Program-made: the position numbers and the translations under genes
The notes under the pieces: model-generated
Databases searched by the model: none
Seen by the model: the letters and a program-made list of their open reading frames with translations, nothing else
Told to the model about the DNA's origin: nothing
In this document: positions 10,553 to 22,041 of the stretch, in pieces
Layout: each line of letters opens with the position of its first letter
Position numbering within the stretch: position 1 is the first letter of the stretch
NCBI RefSeq assembly: GCF_958298935.1
Contig: NC_084932.1
Location: forward strand, 4,319,501 to 4,383,500
Reading direction: 5' to 3'
Source of the DNA: Phragmites australis
Lineage: Eukaryota; Streptophyta; Magnoliopsida; Poales; Poaceae
Length of the DNA stretch: 64,000 nt

Positions 10553-10912
10553 TGTGATGGGATTACACCAGGATCAAATATCACAAATCACGTCGAAGTA
10601 TATAGAAAACACACACGCTATCTGGATGCACACAAGAAGTTCACAAGGAACACGAAGAACCCAAGATTTTCCAGCACCACAAGCTCCTGAAGCCTTTCCC
10701 TTCTCTACTCTTTTTGTCACGTTACATTGTGGGGTGCCCCTATACAGGGCTGAATACTCAACTCTGAATCCTACTCCGATCCAATTATACTCTTACTTAA
10801 ACTCATCAGCCATGTACAGTACATGGACTCAACACCTGCATGCAAGTCGGACTCAATCTCTTATATGTATTAGACTCCTACCAAAGAAAAAAAACAAGAT
10901 TAAACTCTAACA
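10553..10912. mobile_element. Solo LTR or TRIM-like element (360 bp)
   Basis: The insert runs from TGTGATGGGATTACACC to CTCTAACA, with TG/CA ends. It is flanked by ATGTG (10548-10552) and GTGTG (10913-10917), a near-perfect 5-bp target-site duplication. The paralogous region upstream of RLK-4 reads CAGCAATGTGATCCTTGTAC at 49389, uninterrupted. This gives a natural empty site and sharp borders. No internal coding domain remains. Confidence 0.75.
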
Positions 10913-10913
10913 G

Positions 10914-11346
10914 TGTGATCCTTGTCTGCAAGAATTGTATGGTTCTGAAGCACATTTTCAACTCTGAATTGCAGCTATACTTGACAATCATCCACTCATC
11001 CTGCAGTGGAAACTTTCAATTGTGTTCAACGCTGCTGCACCAAATTAAAGCCGCCATTAGGCGACGGCTTTGACCGAGTGCCGCCAAGGGTCGCCGGTAA
11101 GCATCATCTCTTGTTTTAGCTCTCGCTCGTCTGATTCGTCTGCTGGTCTTATCGATCAGATCAGCTTTTTGACTACGAACTGCAAGCATATGCAGCTTAT
11201 CGGAAACTGTTTGCATGTACGTACGTGTTAGCTCGAATTAAGTAGATCTGGGCAAATTGTAGTCATCCAGAAAAGCTCTCTTTCATTATTTTCCCTAAGA
11301 CATTTGTTGACTATTTTCTGAACTTTCTCCTTTTTTATCAATGCAG
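10914..11346 (+). promoter_or_regulatory. RLK-1 proximal leader with predicted 5'UTR intron (11097-11346)
   Basis: 10914-11040 matches 49395-49515 upstream of RLK-4 (GTGTGATCCTTGT, GGTTCTGAAGCA, CAACTCTGAAT-GCAG, TGTGTTCAACGCTGCTG). A consensus donor GCCG/GTAAGCATC occurs at 11097. A pyrimidine-rich acceptor CTCCTTTTTTATCAATGCAG ends at 11346, 40 bp before the ATG. A 250-bp 5'UTR intron is therefore likely but is inferred from sequence only. Confidence 0.55.
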
Positions 11347-11386
11347 TAATCAAGATCTAAGTTCGGCCAAGCTAGCAAGACTAGCC

Positions 11387-14300
11387 ATGAAGCTTACTGC
11401 AATCCGACAGTTTCTCTTGGTGCTCATGGCGTGCTGTGCACATGCTGTCATCTGTTCCTGCAACGGAAACTACACAGATAGGCTGTCACTAATTGATTTC
11501 AAGAAGGCAATCAGTCTTGATCCACATCAAGCCTTGATGTCGTGGAATGAAAGCAACCACTTCTGCAGCTGGGAAGGTGTTCTGTGTAGTCTCAAGCACC
11601 CAAATCGTATTACTTCTCTTAATCTCACAAGTCGAGGTTTGGTAGGGCAAATCTCTCATTCACTCGGAAACCTAACATTCCTAAAAGTTCTAATCTTGTC
11701 AGCTAATTCATTCACTGGAGAAATCCCTCAATCCCTTGGTCGCCTTCATCGCCTCCAAATCCTCAGCTTGAGTAATAACACGCTTCAAGCAAGGATACCC
11801 AGTCTTGCAAACTGTTCAAAGCTCAAGGAGCTATGGCTATGGAATAATCAACTAGCTGGACAGATTCCTGCAGATTTGCCTCGCCGGCTACAAACGTTGG
11901 AACTTTCTTTTAATAATCTTAGCGGCACCATCCCTACTTCTCTTGCCAATATCACAACGCTTAATATGTTTTCTTGTGCGTCAAATAATATCGAGGGTCA
12001 CATCCCAAGTCAGTTTGCAACGTTGTCCGGGTTGCAATACCTAGTTTTGAGTGAGAATAAGTTGTCAGGTCGTTTTCCACAGCCTGTCCTAAATCTTTCT
12101 AATCTAGTTCAATTTAGGGCTTCTTTGAATGGTCTAAGTGGAGATGTACCATCCAATATCGGCAACTCTCTACCCAATCTCCAAGTGCTCACATTAGCTG
12201 TCAACTTCTTTCATGGGCATATCCCATCTGGATTAACAAATGCTTCCAGGCTGTCCTCTATCGATATATCCAGGAATAAATTCACTGGGGTGGTGCCTAG
12301 CTCCATCGGCAAACTTTCTAAACTATCTTGGCTAAATCTCGAGTTAAATAAACTCCGAGCAAGCAATATGCAAGACTGGAACTTTATGGACAGCTTAGCC
12401 AACTGCACTGAGCTGCAGCGTTTGGAGTTAGATGGGAATTGTCTAGAAGGCCGTGTTCCAAATTCATTAGGTAACCTTTCCAATCAACTCCAATATCTAT
12501 ACATGACAGGAAATCAGCTGTCAGGAGATTTTCCTTCTGGTATAGCAAACCTTCGCAACCTGATCATTGTGTCATTGAGTAAGAATCAATTCACTGGTGT
12601 GGTTCCAGAATGGCTTGGAACTCTAAAAAATCTGCAATTGCTATCACTATACAGCAATTTCTTTACAGGGGTCATTCCATCAACCTTTTCAAATATGACA
12701 CAATTGGGAGTCCTCTATTTATTCTCAAACAAATTTGATGGACACATACCCCCAATCCTAGGAAGCCTCCAAATGCTTGAAAAACTGAGCATTTCCAACA
12801 ACAATCTTCATGGGAGCATACCAAAGGAGCTCTTCAGAATTCCAACATTAGTACAGATTCACTTATCTTTCAACAACCTAGATGGACCACTTCATCCCGA
12901 TATTGGCAATGCCAAACAACTCACATATTTGTATCTTCCATATAATAATTTATCTGGAGATATTCCAAGCACTTTGGGTGACTGTGAAAGTTTACAAGAT
13001 ATCGAGCTGGGCCATAACTCTTTCAGTGGAAGTATCCCCACATCATTAGGCAATATAACTAGCCTACAAGTTCTCAATTTGTCTCACAATAACTTGACCG
13101 GGTCAATACCAGTTTCTCTCGGCGGCCTACAACATCTTGAGCAACTAGATGTGTCATTCAACAACCTAAATGGTGAGGTCCCAACAAAAGGAATTTTTGG
13201 GAATGCAACTGCCGTGAGGATTGATGGAAACCAGGGGCTTTGTGGTGGGCCTCTGGAGTTACACTTACTCTCTTGTTCTGTCACGCCTTTGAATTCCAGA
13301 AGGTACAAGCATTCCACCGTGCAAAAAGTGGTGATCCTGTTAGCCATTATTGTGGCACTTGCTATAGTCATATATGTAATGTTGCTCTGGAGGGGCAAAC
13401 AGAAGAGAAAACTTATATTTCGGCCCTCATTTGGTAGAAAATTTCCGAAAGTTTCTTACCATGATCTTGCTAGAGCAACAGAGGGGTTTGCCGCATCCAA
13501 TTTAATCGGTAAAGGAAGATATTCTTCCGTATATCAAGGAAAAATGTTCCAAGACAGAATTGTGGTTGCAATCAAAGTTTTCAGCTTAGAAACAACGGGA
13601 GCACAAAAGAGCTTCATTGCAGAATGTAATGCTCTGAGAAATATGCGACATCGAAACCTAGTTCCAATCCTAACTTCATGCTCAAGTATTGATTCCAGGG
13701 GAAATGATTTCAAAGCCTTAGTATATGAGTTCATGCCACAAGGTGACTTGCATGAGTTATTGTACTCGACTCGGGATGATGGAGACACTTCAATTCATAG
13801 CAGCATTACACTGGCTCAAAGGTTAAGCATTGTGGTTGATGTCGCAGATGCATTGGAATACCTCCATCATAACAACCAAGGAACTATTGTTCATTGTGAT
13901 CTGAAGCCCAGCAATATTCTTTTAGATGAAACTATGACAGCTAATGTTGGAGATTTTGGCCTTGCAAGATTCAGACTTGACTCCGCAACATCATTTGTTA
14001 GCGACTCCATCTCAACTTCTTCAATTGCTATAAAGGGAACAATTGGATATGTTGCCCCAGGTAATGCTAGTTTTACTGTGACTTTTTCCCTGCAGTATTA
14101 ACTTCAGACTAAACCATTCTTCTATGCAATCCATAGAGTGTGCAACAGGCAGTGAAATTTCAAGCGCTGGGGATGTTTACAGTTTTGGAATTGTTCTACT
14201 TGAAATATTTTTACGGAAGATGCCAACTGACGATATGTTCAAGGACGGGCTGAACATTGCAAGATTCGTTGAGATGAACTTCCCGGACAGGATATCACAG

Positions 14301-14507
14301 ATTGTAGATCCTGAACTACTAGAAGAGGAGCATGCTTTATCGCAACAAACATCAGCAGCCATGAAGGAGAAGAGCTGGGAGTGTTTACTTTCAGTGCTAA
14401 ATATTGGACTTCGCTGTGCTAATCCATCCCCGAATGAGCGCATGGACATGCGAGAAGTGGCTGCAAGGCTGCATGGAATCAAGGAGGCTTATCTTAGAGG
14501 AAACTAA
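11387..14507 (+). CDS. RLK-1: LRR-XII receptor-like serine/threonine kinase (2 exons)
   Basis: Predicted CDS is join(11387-14060, 14137-14507), 1014 residues. The 76-bp GT-AG intron restores VAP-E-CATG at the kinase APE motif. Residues 1-25 look like a signal peptide (FLLVLMACCAHAVIC). An LRRNT with paired cysteines ending SWEGVLC follows, then about 20 extracellular LRRs of the LxGxIPxxLG type. The span VVILLAIIVALAIVIYVMLLW is near 648-668. The kinase has GKGRYSSVYQG (about 707), VAIK (730), the catalytic loop IVHCDLKPSN and DFG (about 855). HCD instead of HRD makes it a non-RD kinase, typical of pattern-recognition receptors such as Xa21 and EFR. It should act at the plasma membrane in immune sensing; the ligand is unknown. 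I see no stops or frameshifts. Confidence 0.9.
14061..14136 (+). other. RLK-1 coding intron (76 bp)
   Basis: Donor CCAG/GTAATG and acceptor CCATAG/AGTGTG. The unspliced reading hits a stop at 14101. Splicing joins GYVAPE to CATGSEISSAGDVYSFG, as in RLK-2 and RLK-4, which have introns at the same codon. Confidence 0.88.
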
Positions 14508-15130
14508 GGTAACACTAGCTAGTACATTGATGATTTGGTATGATCTACTGTAAATTTTGTCCTAGTTGTACCTTATTTCTTTTTCATTGTTTTGTAGACT
14601 GAACTTTTATTCCTACTGTGGATGAAATATGGCAAGTCTGCTGCTATTTCTTCTACCTGTAGCTTATGAAAGGTTTACCGCGTAAACTAATAGGGTGTTT
14701 AGTTTGAGGGACAAACTCATCTTAGATGGGATGGTCCGTCATGACTTCATGTCATGAATTTTGGTGGGATGACAACATCCCTCATGTTTGCACTATTCAT
14801 GTGCTTGTGAGGAATGAGATGGTGACAGATCAACCTATTCTATTCTTCAAACTAAACATATGGGCTAGGAATGAGATAGTGATGGATCACCTTATTCCTC
14901 AGACCAAACACCCGATAAATAATCTAAAAAGTGATGGTGTGTCGTTCTCCACTGCAGATTTCCGGTGTTTAGCAAGACCGCAAGAGAGCCTGGTATACAC
15001 TAGTCCTTTGTTGACAAAGAAGTGGAGCTGGCAAACTGAAGCAAGCTTGACTATTTGAATCCTAGAACACAGCCTGTGTTTTCTCTTTTTTTACATGTGG
15101 AGTTTTGAAATTCTCAATTCTTATTTTTAG
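14508..15130 (+). other. RLK-1 3' region with possible 3'UTR intron and MITE
   Basis: Just after the TAA the text reads G/GTAACAC. About 450 bp later CTCCACTGCAG/ATTTCC occurs, parallel to GTAATAG...CTCCTCTGCAG/ACTCC downstream of RLK-2. An intron in the 3'UTR is plausible, and the MITE at 14693-14913 would lie inside it. From about 15020 (GGCAAACTGAAGCAAGC) the sequence is a diverged version of the 3' flank also found at 3356 and 40728. Confidence 0.5.
14693..14913. mobile_element. MITE (221 bp)
   Basis: Terminal inverted repeats are GGGTGTTTAGTTTGAGG (14693-14709) and CCTCAGACCAAACACCC (14897-14913), 14 of 17 positions complementary. The internal text carries several GGGATGA/ATGAGAT(G/A)GTGA direct repeats and no coding capacity. 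The GGGTGTTTRGTT ends resemble PIF/Harbinger Tourist or hAT-type MITEs. A clean target-site duplication is not apparent, so the superfamily is left open. Confidence 0.75.
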
Positions 15131-15805
15131 TTTAGATTATAAATTGTTTTCACGGAGAGTTAATATGTTTGTACCTCTGTCCTCTAACTCACTCAACTCT
15201 CTTCAACATTCTCTAAACATGGAAAGGGGAAGAAGTGCCGTTTTTCTTATATGCTTTTACTATTAAGGAAACTAGATCAAGTGGCACGCGCAATTGTGCG
15301 GGCTAAACATTATGTAGTCCTTCAATGCACTTTCTCTGTTTGTAAATGTATAATATTTTGGATATTGACTTGGTCTAATATGCAATATGTTTGATAGAGG
15401 TCATACATTCACAACAGAGAGTAATAAGAAAAGTTCTTGGTTTCTTTTAGTGTGAACAATTATTTTATTTAGATTACATAATTGGTTGTATACTCATATA
15501 GCGAAAGATTTTTAGATTAAAAATTTATTACCAAAAGTTCTCAGTTCATTTAAATACCAACGAGAGGTTTGATCCTTTAGAAAAATTGCATTTGGTCACT
15601 TACCGAGGGAACAACCCTTTGGTCTGACCCTTGTACTTCACAGCAAAGACTCCTGCAAAAAAATCTTTCTCCAGAATATTTCTTCTCCCATCTTCCTATT
15701 TGGAATGCAGTAATCCAAAACATAGGCATAGAGAAACGTAGAAATAGAAAAGGAACATAGCCCCGTAACAGAGGATTGGAAGACACATAAATTTTGTAGC
15801 AAATG
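15131..15805. other. Intergenic, no recognised gene
   Basis: AT-rich DNA with no domain-bearing ORF, inverted repeat or LTR signature that I could support. Confidence 0.5.
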
Positions 15806-15817
15806 ATGTTTGAAGCT

Positions 15818-16396
15818 TTCCTCCCTCTCCTCTCCCTCTCTTCTCTTTTTCCTCTTCTTGTTTCCGGCGCAGTCAGTCTCACGGTGTGGTTTTGTCCTTC
15901 GCCCGGATCCGCGAGCGGTCGGCTGGATCCGTGCGTTTCCGGCCGGATCCACGCGCCGCCGGCGGGATCCGTGCGTGTGCGGTTGGATTGGCGCGTCGCC
16001 TGCGGGATCCGTGTGTGTGCGGTTGGATCGGCGCGTCGCTGGCATCGGCGGCCTCCACACGAGTGGGGCGGTGCGGCGTGGGTTCTGGCGCCGTCGGTCT
16101 CGTGGAGCCGTCGCCGCCGCTGCCAACCCGCCAGTGACCACATCGCCGCCGTGTGGTTCGTATGGAATCTCCGGCGATGGAGGCTTCCTCTGCATTCGAA
16201 CCATGCAGGAGATGGAGCAGTTCATGTGCAAGCGGCTGCAGGATAGCTTGTAGTTGTCTGCATATTGCTAGAGTTGCATCTGTGTTTGCAAGCATTTTCT
16301 TTTTGTGTTTAAGACCTCTATGTTCTGTGGCTTCACTGCCTGGTTTCTTATAATAGAAATCGGAGGGGGCAACTCCTGCCTTGTCTAAAAAAAATT
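15818..16396 (+). mobile_element. LINE-like/non-autonomous retroposon with poly(A) and TSD
   Basis: The segment is flanked by the 12-bp direct repeat ATGTTTGAAGCT (15806-15817 and 16397-16408). It ends in an A-run (16387-16394) after CTCCTGCCTTGTCT. A 3' poly(A) tail plus target-site duplication is the signature of target-primed reverse transcription. The body starts CT-rich and carries 20-40-bp GC-rich units around GGATCCG (15903-16040). No endonuclease or reverse-transcriptase domain is present, so it is either a deletion derivative of an L1-type LINE or a SINE-like/retroposed transcript. Confidence 0.75.
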
Positions 16397-16408
16397 ATGT
16401 TTGAAGCT

Positions 16409-17020
16409 GAGGAACAGGCAAGCTCACATGTATTTTTCTTAGAACATTAATATCATAGCTTAGACCGACTGAGCGAATTCTCACTCCTAAGCACCGGTAG
16501 ATGGGCCCACTAAATTAGTGGCCCCACGTTTCATTGGAGCGCTGGATGTTAATCTCTTCGACTCCATTGCTTCCACCACATCCGTCAATGGCGCGGTGGC
16601 AGCACACGCCCACGTAAGCAGTGTTTTCTCTCTGTCCCTTCGCTCGTTGTCACGGGCTTCGCGAAAAATTGAGCTCGGACCGGATGTTTCAATTCCTGTG
16701 AAATCGATGGTTTTGCGAGCCTTTCCTTTGTTTTACTGGTCATGAATCCTTTGATCCAAATAGCCCTTTCGAATTCCTCCAATCCAAACGGTCTCCTCTC
16801 CCTTGTCAGCTCCTCGTATCCTCTGCATCTTCATCTTCTGCACACCAATTTCTTCCCCCCCCCCTGTCAGTTCAGAGTCCTGAGTTTATCGTGTTTGAGA
16901 AATGTGTTTAAACTCGGGGAAATTTCTAGTTGTTTTCAGGAATATAATTCTTCCCTTTTGGTACTGCGCTAGTTGGAGGTCCTTATCAGGCCAAATGTGA
17001 GCATAACTGTATAATGTACT
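16409..17020. other. Intergenic, no recognised gene
   Basis: Mixed composition. Short ORFs on both strands have no motif. The segment ends at the LTR start at 17021. Confidence 0.5.
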
Positions 17021-17642
17021 TGTTGGGGTCACCATCAAGAACCCCCGACACCTCCTTATCCTCAGTCTAGATCCGAGGACCATCAGGCTCAGGACCCCTC
17101 CAGGACCCCATGGCTCCAGAGGGGTCCCGGAGGCCATGCCTTCGAAGCCCTCCAGACCCTCGGAGCCATCGGTCCTTCAGAAAGATCAACTAGGAGGGGG
17201 CCCGTAGGTCGCCTCTCATTTGCAGCGAAGTGACCGGCATTTAATACCAGTCAAGTGGTGGCCCCCTAACACTCTGGTGCAAGTGGTGGCCACTTGACAC
17301 GCTGGTGCAGTGCGACATTGGAATAGACGACCAGCCGCTAGAACAACCGCCTCACCAGCCGTAGCAATGATTTACGGGGCTATCTCTATACCCTGTGGTA
17401 CAGTAAAGAGCTTATATCTCTACCAACCTCATATGGGTATGTTTGTACATTCACACTCTGAATATCAATATAAATACAAACTCTTGGCCACTAAGCCAAG
17501 GAGAGCGGGGGGGGGGGGGGGGTAGATTTCCCTGAAAACTCGTGGTGTTCTATCCATCTCCACTTCTCCTCCAAGCTTGAGTTATTTCTGTGAATTGTCT
17601 CTCGCCACACTTTGTTCGTGAAAGGCATTTTCTTTCACCAAT
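17021..17642 (+). repeat. Gypsy-A 5' LTR
   Basis: It begins TGTTGGGGTCACCATCA and ends TTTCACCAATA; the Gypsy-B LTR (54920-55592) ends CACCAACA, so the terminal CA has become TA here. The two LTRs align along their length: CATTTAAT-CCAGTCAAGTGGTGGCC, CTCATATGGGTATG, TTCACACTCTGAATATCAAT. A G-run of about 14 lies at 17508-17522. The primer-binding site following at 17644 (GCTGGCACGTCTATGAG) is a degraded TGGCGCCGTCTGTGGG-type site. Confidence 0.85.
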
Positions 17643-17696
17643 AGCTGGCACGTCTATGAGGAGAGAATACGTGTAGAAGCACTAGGAGAGGTAGGA

Positions 17697-19240
17697 TGCC
17701 ACCAAAGAAGAAGATGGCCAGGGCGACGGCCTAGGTGGCCGACTCCCCGACCACGCCGGTGCGAAAGTCCACACGACCGCCACAACCAAGCTCATGCTAC
17801 GCCGACACCAGCCCCTCATCTGGCCGAAATGAGAACCCCGTGGCCACCGGCGATCCGGCCATGACCTTGGTTGTGACTAACGCTAGGGGCATCGCCGTTC
17901 CGGAGGCCCTTCAGCGGAAGCAAGGTGCGGACCTCGTTGTGCCCCGGGGGGCCGCGGCTGCGGCTGAGGCTGAGGCCACAACTGCACAAGCCACAGCGGC
18001 CAACCAACATGCACACGTGGTGGCCCTCCGGGCTCAGCTGGAGGAGCTGCAGGCGGCCCTGCGGGCCACACAGCTGCCTACCGACATGACCATTGTGGCG
18101 CCTGTAACGGCCAACGCTGTGCTAGCCCAGGCTCCGGGGGCTAGCGAGGGCTTCGTCATCATGACACATCACCATCGCACGCCATCTGCGGTCGACCAAC
18201 AGGCAGTGGAGCCTCGGGCCTGTCGGCGTGAGGCCCCGCTCATCAACTCCGACTCTCCCCTTTAGGCAGACCTGCAAGTCGTACCCTTCCCGGACGGTTT
18301 CTGGACCCCCAAGCTGCCTAAATCTAAAGGTGATTCAGACTTGGAGTTCACTTGTGCATACACCCTCTTCATCGAAGACAACGGAGGCGGGTAGGCCACC
18401 ATGGCCAAGTGCTTTCCTCTCGCTCTGGAAGGAGTAGCCCTCCGATGGTTTTGGGCGCTAGAACCCGGGTCTATTTACGCCTAGGCCTAGCTCAGGGACA
18501 CCTTCTACAACAACTTCCAGGGTACCTTCGTCGAGCCGGTGACCTCTGGGAGGCTTTATGCCATTAAGCAATAGCCCGGTGAGACCCTCTGACAGTACTT
18601 CTGGAGGTTCACCCAAATCAAGGCCCAGGTAAAGAGCATTTTAGAATCATCGGTCATTGATGTCGCTACCCAAGGTTTGGCCACCGGGCCTCTCCTCGAT
18701 CAACTGCATCGACGCCCAGTGCGCTCAGTAAGCGCCCTCATGTGCAAATTTAAGGACAAGTGCGGAGGAGGAGCGGCTCTGTCGGGAGACTGTGCGTATC
18801 ACCATGACCCCCTGTGTCAAGCCTGAGAAGCCCACCTCTCAAGCGGGGTACTCTCATGCCCCGCCACCTCCATTGGTAAAAAGGGGCTCCAAGGAAGCTG
18901 TGGGCTTCAGGGTGCACAGGCCCCGGCAAAAACAACGGCGCGGCTTGCACAACATCGCTCAAGCCCGAGGGGCTCCGAGCTTGCCCCATTCAAGGGGCGT
19001 GGCGAGGGTGCTCTGGAGCCTTCCCTGAGCGACAACGCACCCAGGGTCGACATCCGGAAGAAGGATACTAGTGCACTTTGCAGGAGGCGGACGAGCCCAC
19101 AACACCGATGACTGCCAGACCCTCACCACCTTTCGAGAAGAGTACCTCGTGAGGCAGGCAGCGCACGCGGCGGGGGACAGGGTTGGCGCCAAGCAGCGCG
19201 GAGGCTGTAGGCAAGTAGCAGGCCACCAGATTGATCACCT
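17697..19240 (+). pseudogene. Gypsy-A gag
   Basis: The reading starts MPPKKKMARATA and is interrupted by TAG after 12 codons. It stays open from 17735 to 18265 with an Ala-rich coiled-coil-like stretch (AQLEELQAALRA). After another stop come FPDGFWTPKLPK, MAKCFPLALEGVALRWFWAL and NNFQGTFVEP, the retrotransposon gag domain, all conserved in Gypsy-B. Further TAG/TGA stops interrupt it. The HNTDDCQTL remnant near 19105 marks a degenerate zinc knuckle. No functional capsid can be made. Confidence 0.85.
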
Positions 19241-19299
19241 GGCCTTTCAGAACCCTCCCCCGCTATCTCTACCTCCGCCGCTACCGCTACCCACAGTGT

Positions 19300-21087
19300 A
19301 GCACGTCGACAAAGGGGACCATGCTAGGTGGGTGGTCCTAGCCATAGCAGGAGGAGGACCCTCCGGTGGCTTCTCAAAGCGGCAGCGGCATGACTTTGCA
19401 CATGGGGTCAACCATGTCAGGGCTACCAGCATCCACCACCAAGTCATTGGATGAGCCGAAGCCCTTGTAACATTCTCCCACAACGACGCTATGGGAGTAA
19501 ACTTCCCCCATACCGATGCGCTGGTCATCACGACCAACATCACCGAAATTGAAGTCCGGAGGGTGTTGATTGACGGAGGAAGCTCCGCAGATACCCTCGT
19601 TGTACATGCCTTCGACCAGCTCCGCATTCCGCGGAGCCGACTCTCTCCAGCCTGGAGGCCCCTTCAAGGGTTCGATGGGGCTCCCATCGATGCCCTGGGC
19701 CGGATAGAGGTACTTGTCGCCTTCGGCAAAGGCACCGTTATGCGGACCGAGATGATCACCTTCGACATTGTGGACGTGCCCTACACATACAACATCATCC
19801 TCGGCTGGGGAACTCTGAACAAGTTCAAAGCAGTCTCCCATAACAATTACCTCTGCATGAAGATACCTGGGCCCTAGGGGCTGATCTCCGTACATGACGA
19901 TCAATACTTGGCTAGATGCATCAAGTATGGGCACCCTGCCCCTCTTGACAGCCGCCATGTGCATAACATGGTTGAAGGCCCCCTTAAAGATCCCTCTCCT
20001 GCATGCCTCGAAGTCGGGTCCCTCTGAAGCCCCGGTCGGAGGGGGACATCAAGAACGTCCCATTGGGAGTAGGGAATCCCGACCTAGCGTTCCAAATCGG
20101 GCAAACCTCACTTCGAAGCAGGAAGTCCAGCTCATAGCCATCCTAAGGGAAAACTCCGATGTATTTGCATGGTCTCCACAGGATCTCCCCGAAGTCGATC
20201 GCCACATCATTAAGCATGCCCTCTAGGTCGACCCGCAGGCTCGACCTATACGACAGGGGCTTCGCAAGCTATCCGCCAAGAGAGCTGTCCAGAAGCTACT
20301 GGAGGCCAGCGTCATCCGGGAAGTCATCCATTCGGAGTGGCTGTTAAATCCCATCCTGGTCAAGAAGCCTAATGGGCGCATGTGCATCGACTTCATGATG
20401 CTCAACAAAGCCTGCCCATGAGACCCATATCCGCTCCCTCGCATAGACTAGCTGGTGGACTTCACCACTGGCTACGAGTTGCTCAGCTTCCTGGATGTGT
20501 ACCCCGGATACCACTAGGTTTGGATGGTTGCTGAGGACAAGGGCAAGACCAGCTTCATTACCCCCTTCGGAGTGTAATGCTACGTTCGGATGCCTTTTGG
20601 CCTCCGAAATGCCAGAGCTACATTCTCCCGCCTAGTACGGAAAATCCTAAAACAACAGTTAGGCTGCAACGTGGAGGCCTACGTCGACAACATAGTTGTT
20701 AAAAGCAAGATTGAAGCTGACCATGTTGCGGACCTACAGGAAACCTTCAATAACATCTGGGTCACTGGCGTACGACTTAACCTAGAGAAGTGTGTCTTTG
20801 GTGCCAAAGCTGGAAAATTATTGGGGTATCTCGTCTCCAGGCGAGGCATCGAGGCTAACCCTGGCAAAATCAGTGCCATCACAGAGATGGTACCCCCCAC
20901 CACCTCAAAGGGGGTCCAGCGCGTGGCCGGTTGCCTAGCAGCCCTCAGCCGTTTCTTACCAAGTCCGCTGAGTAGAACCTTCCATTCTTCAAAACATTGA
21001 GGGGCTCCAGGCCATTCACATGGATGATGGAGTGTTTGGACGCCTTCGAGGCCTTCAAGGCCCACCTTTCCAACCTCAAGACACTCG
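19300..21087 (+). pseudogene. Gypsy-A protease and reverse transcriptase
   Basis: The retroviral-type protease motif VLIDGGSSADTLV lies at about 19565, within an open frame (19491-19877). RT follows from about 20235: KRAVQKLLEASVIREV, NPILVKKPNGRMCIDF, MPFGLRNARATFSRLV. The catalytic box reads YVDN at about 20681 instead of YVDD, which would abolish polymerase activity. Stops at 19876, 20225, 20421, 20447 and 20515 sit at positions where the family has Q or R codons. The RT-RNase H linker is cut at 21087 by a solo LTR. Confidence 0.88.
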
Positions 21088-21092
21088 CTATA

Positions 21093-21654
21093 TGTGACAC
21101 CCCGGGGACCAAAACAAGCCCGGAAGGTCACTTAGGCCAACCTACAAAATCTGCGAAAGCTGAGGGAAAATTTCAGCAGCACCTCCCCTGAAAGTGGAGG
21201 TATAACAGGCAACAACAAACCAGACAGAACAGATATAGAATATCACACTAGCAAAAATAAGATCCTAGCAAACGAGGTACAAGCCTCAACCAAACCACTG
21301 AACCACCATCAAACTCACTATATATACATTACAGGGCAAAAGACAATATCTGACAGGGCATCAAGTTTAGCCAAAAGAAAAGGTGAACGCGCAGGCGACG
21401 TGTAGCTACCCATCCCGCAAGCGATTGACACCTCAAAAGGAACCTGGAAAGAAAGCACGGGTGAGATTCGAAAATCTCAGCAAGTGAAAGGTACTTTAAC
21501 AAAAAGCTATTTAGCCAAAGTTGAATGTGCTAACAATTCTAAATAGAAACTAGTAATGAAACAGACCGCCAACACTAGGAGAAACAATTATGACTAAGCA
21601 AGTCCAACGATAACATTAAACATTTTAACATTCGGTTGGTATAAGCCTTCAGAA

Positions 21655-21730
<76 letters not shown>

Positions 21731-22036
21731 ATATATAAGCTAACTAAAGGAAATAAGATTTGATGCGAGTGATTCATTGAATTTCATAAGAAGACATAAC
21801 CATGCACATGACATCTTCTTTTTTTTATTTTATTTTAAAAACAATGAACGGTCTAAATTTATTGGGCTTGCTACGGGTCACAAAGTGCCCGGAACGGACA
21901 TATGAATAGAAAAATGGGTCCGTCTCGATGTGATGAACGCAACCACGGTCTCCGATCGTCCATACAAGCAACGGATCAAAAAGTCAAATTTTTGGTCAAA
22001 TCTCTTTTTTTTACCCTAAAAAAATTCGGTATTACA
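21093..22036. mobile_element. Solo LTR (944 bp) inserted in Gypsy-A pol
   Basis: The insert begins TGTGACACCCCGGGG and ends GGTATTACA. It is flanked on both sides by the perfect 5-bp target-site duplication CTATA (21088-21092 and 22037-22041). Removing it rejoins the gypsy pol reading. No coding sequence lies inside, so it most likely arose by LTR-LTR recombination of a full element from another gypsy family. It contains the TA microsatellite at 21659-21736. Orientation is not certain. Confidence 0.88.
21659..21736. repeat. (TA)n microsatellite
   Basis: About 35 uninterrupted TA dinucleotides, then a short CT break and more TA, inside the solo LTR. Confidence 0.95.
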
Positions 22037-22041
22037 CTATA

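Noticed and set aside
11387..14101. Single-exon 904-residue reading of RLK-1
   Set aside because: It ends in intron sequence after APG and omits the conserved kinase C-lobe, which lies in exon 2 at 14137-14507 with good splice sites.
15577..16295. Overlapping long ORFs on both strands (up to 197 codons)
   Set aside because: They are Arg/Thr/Ala-rich products of GC-rich GGATCC repeats inside a retroposon, open in several frames at once, with no domain.
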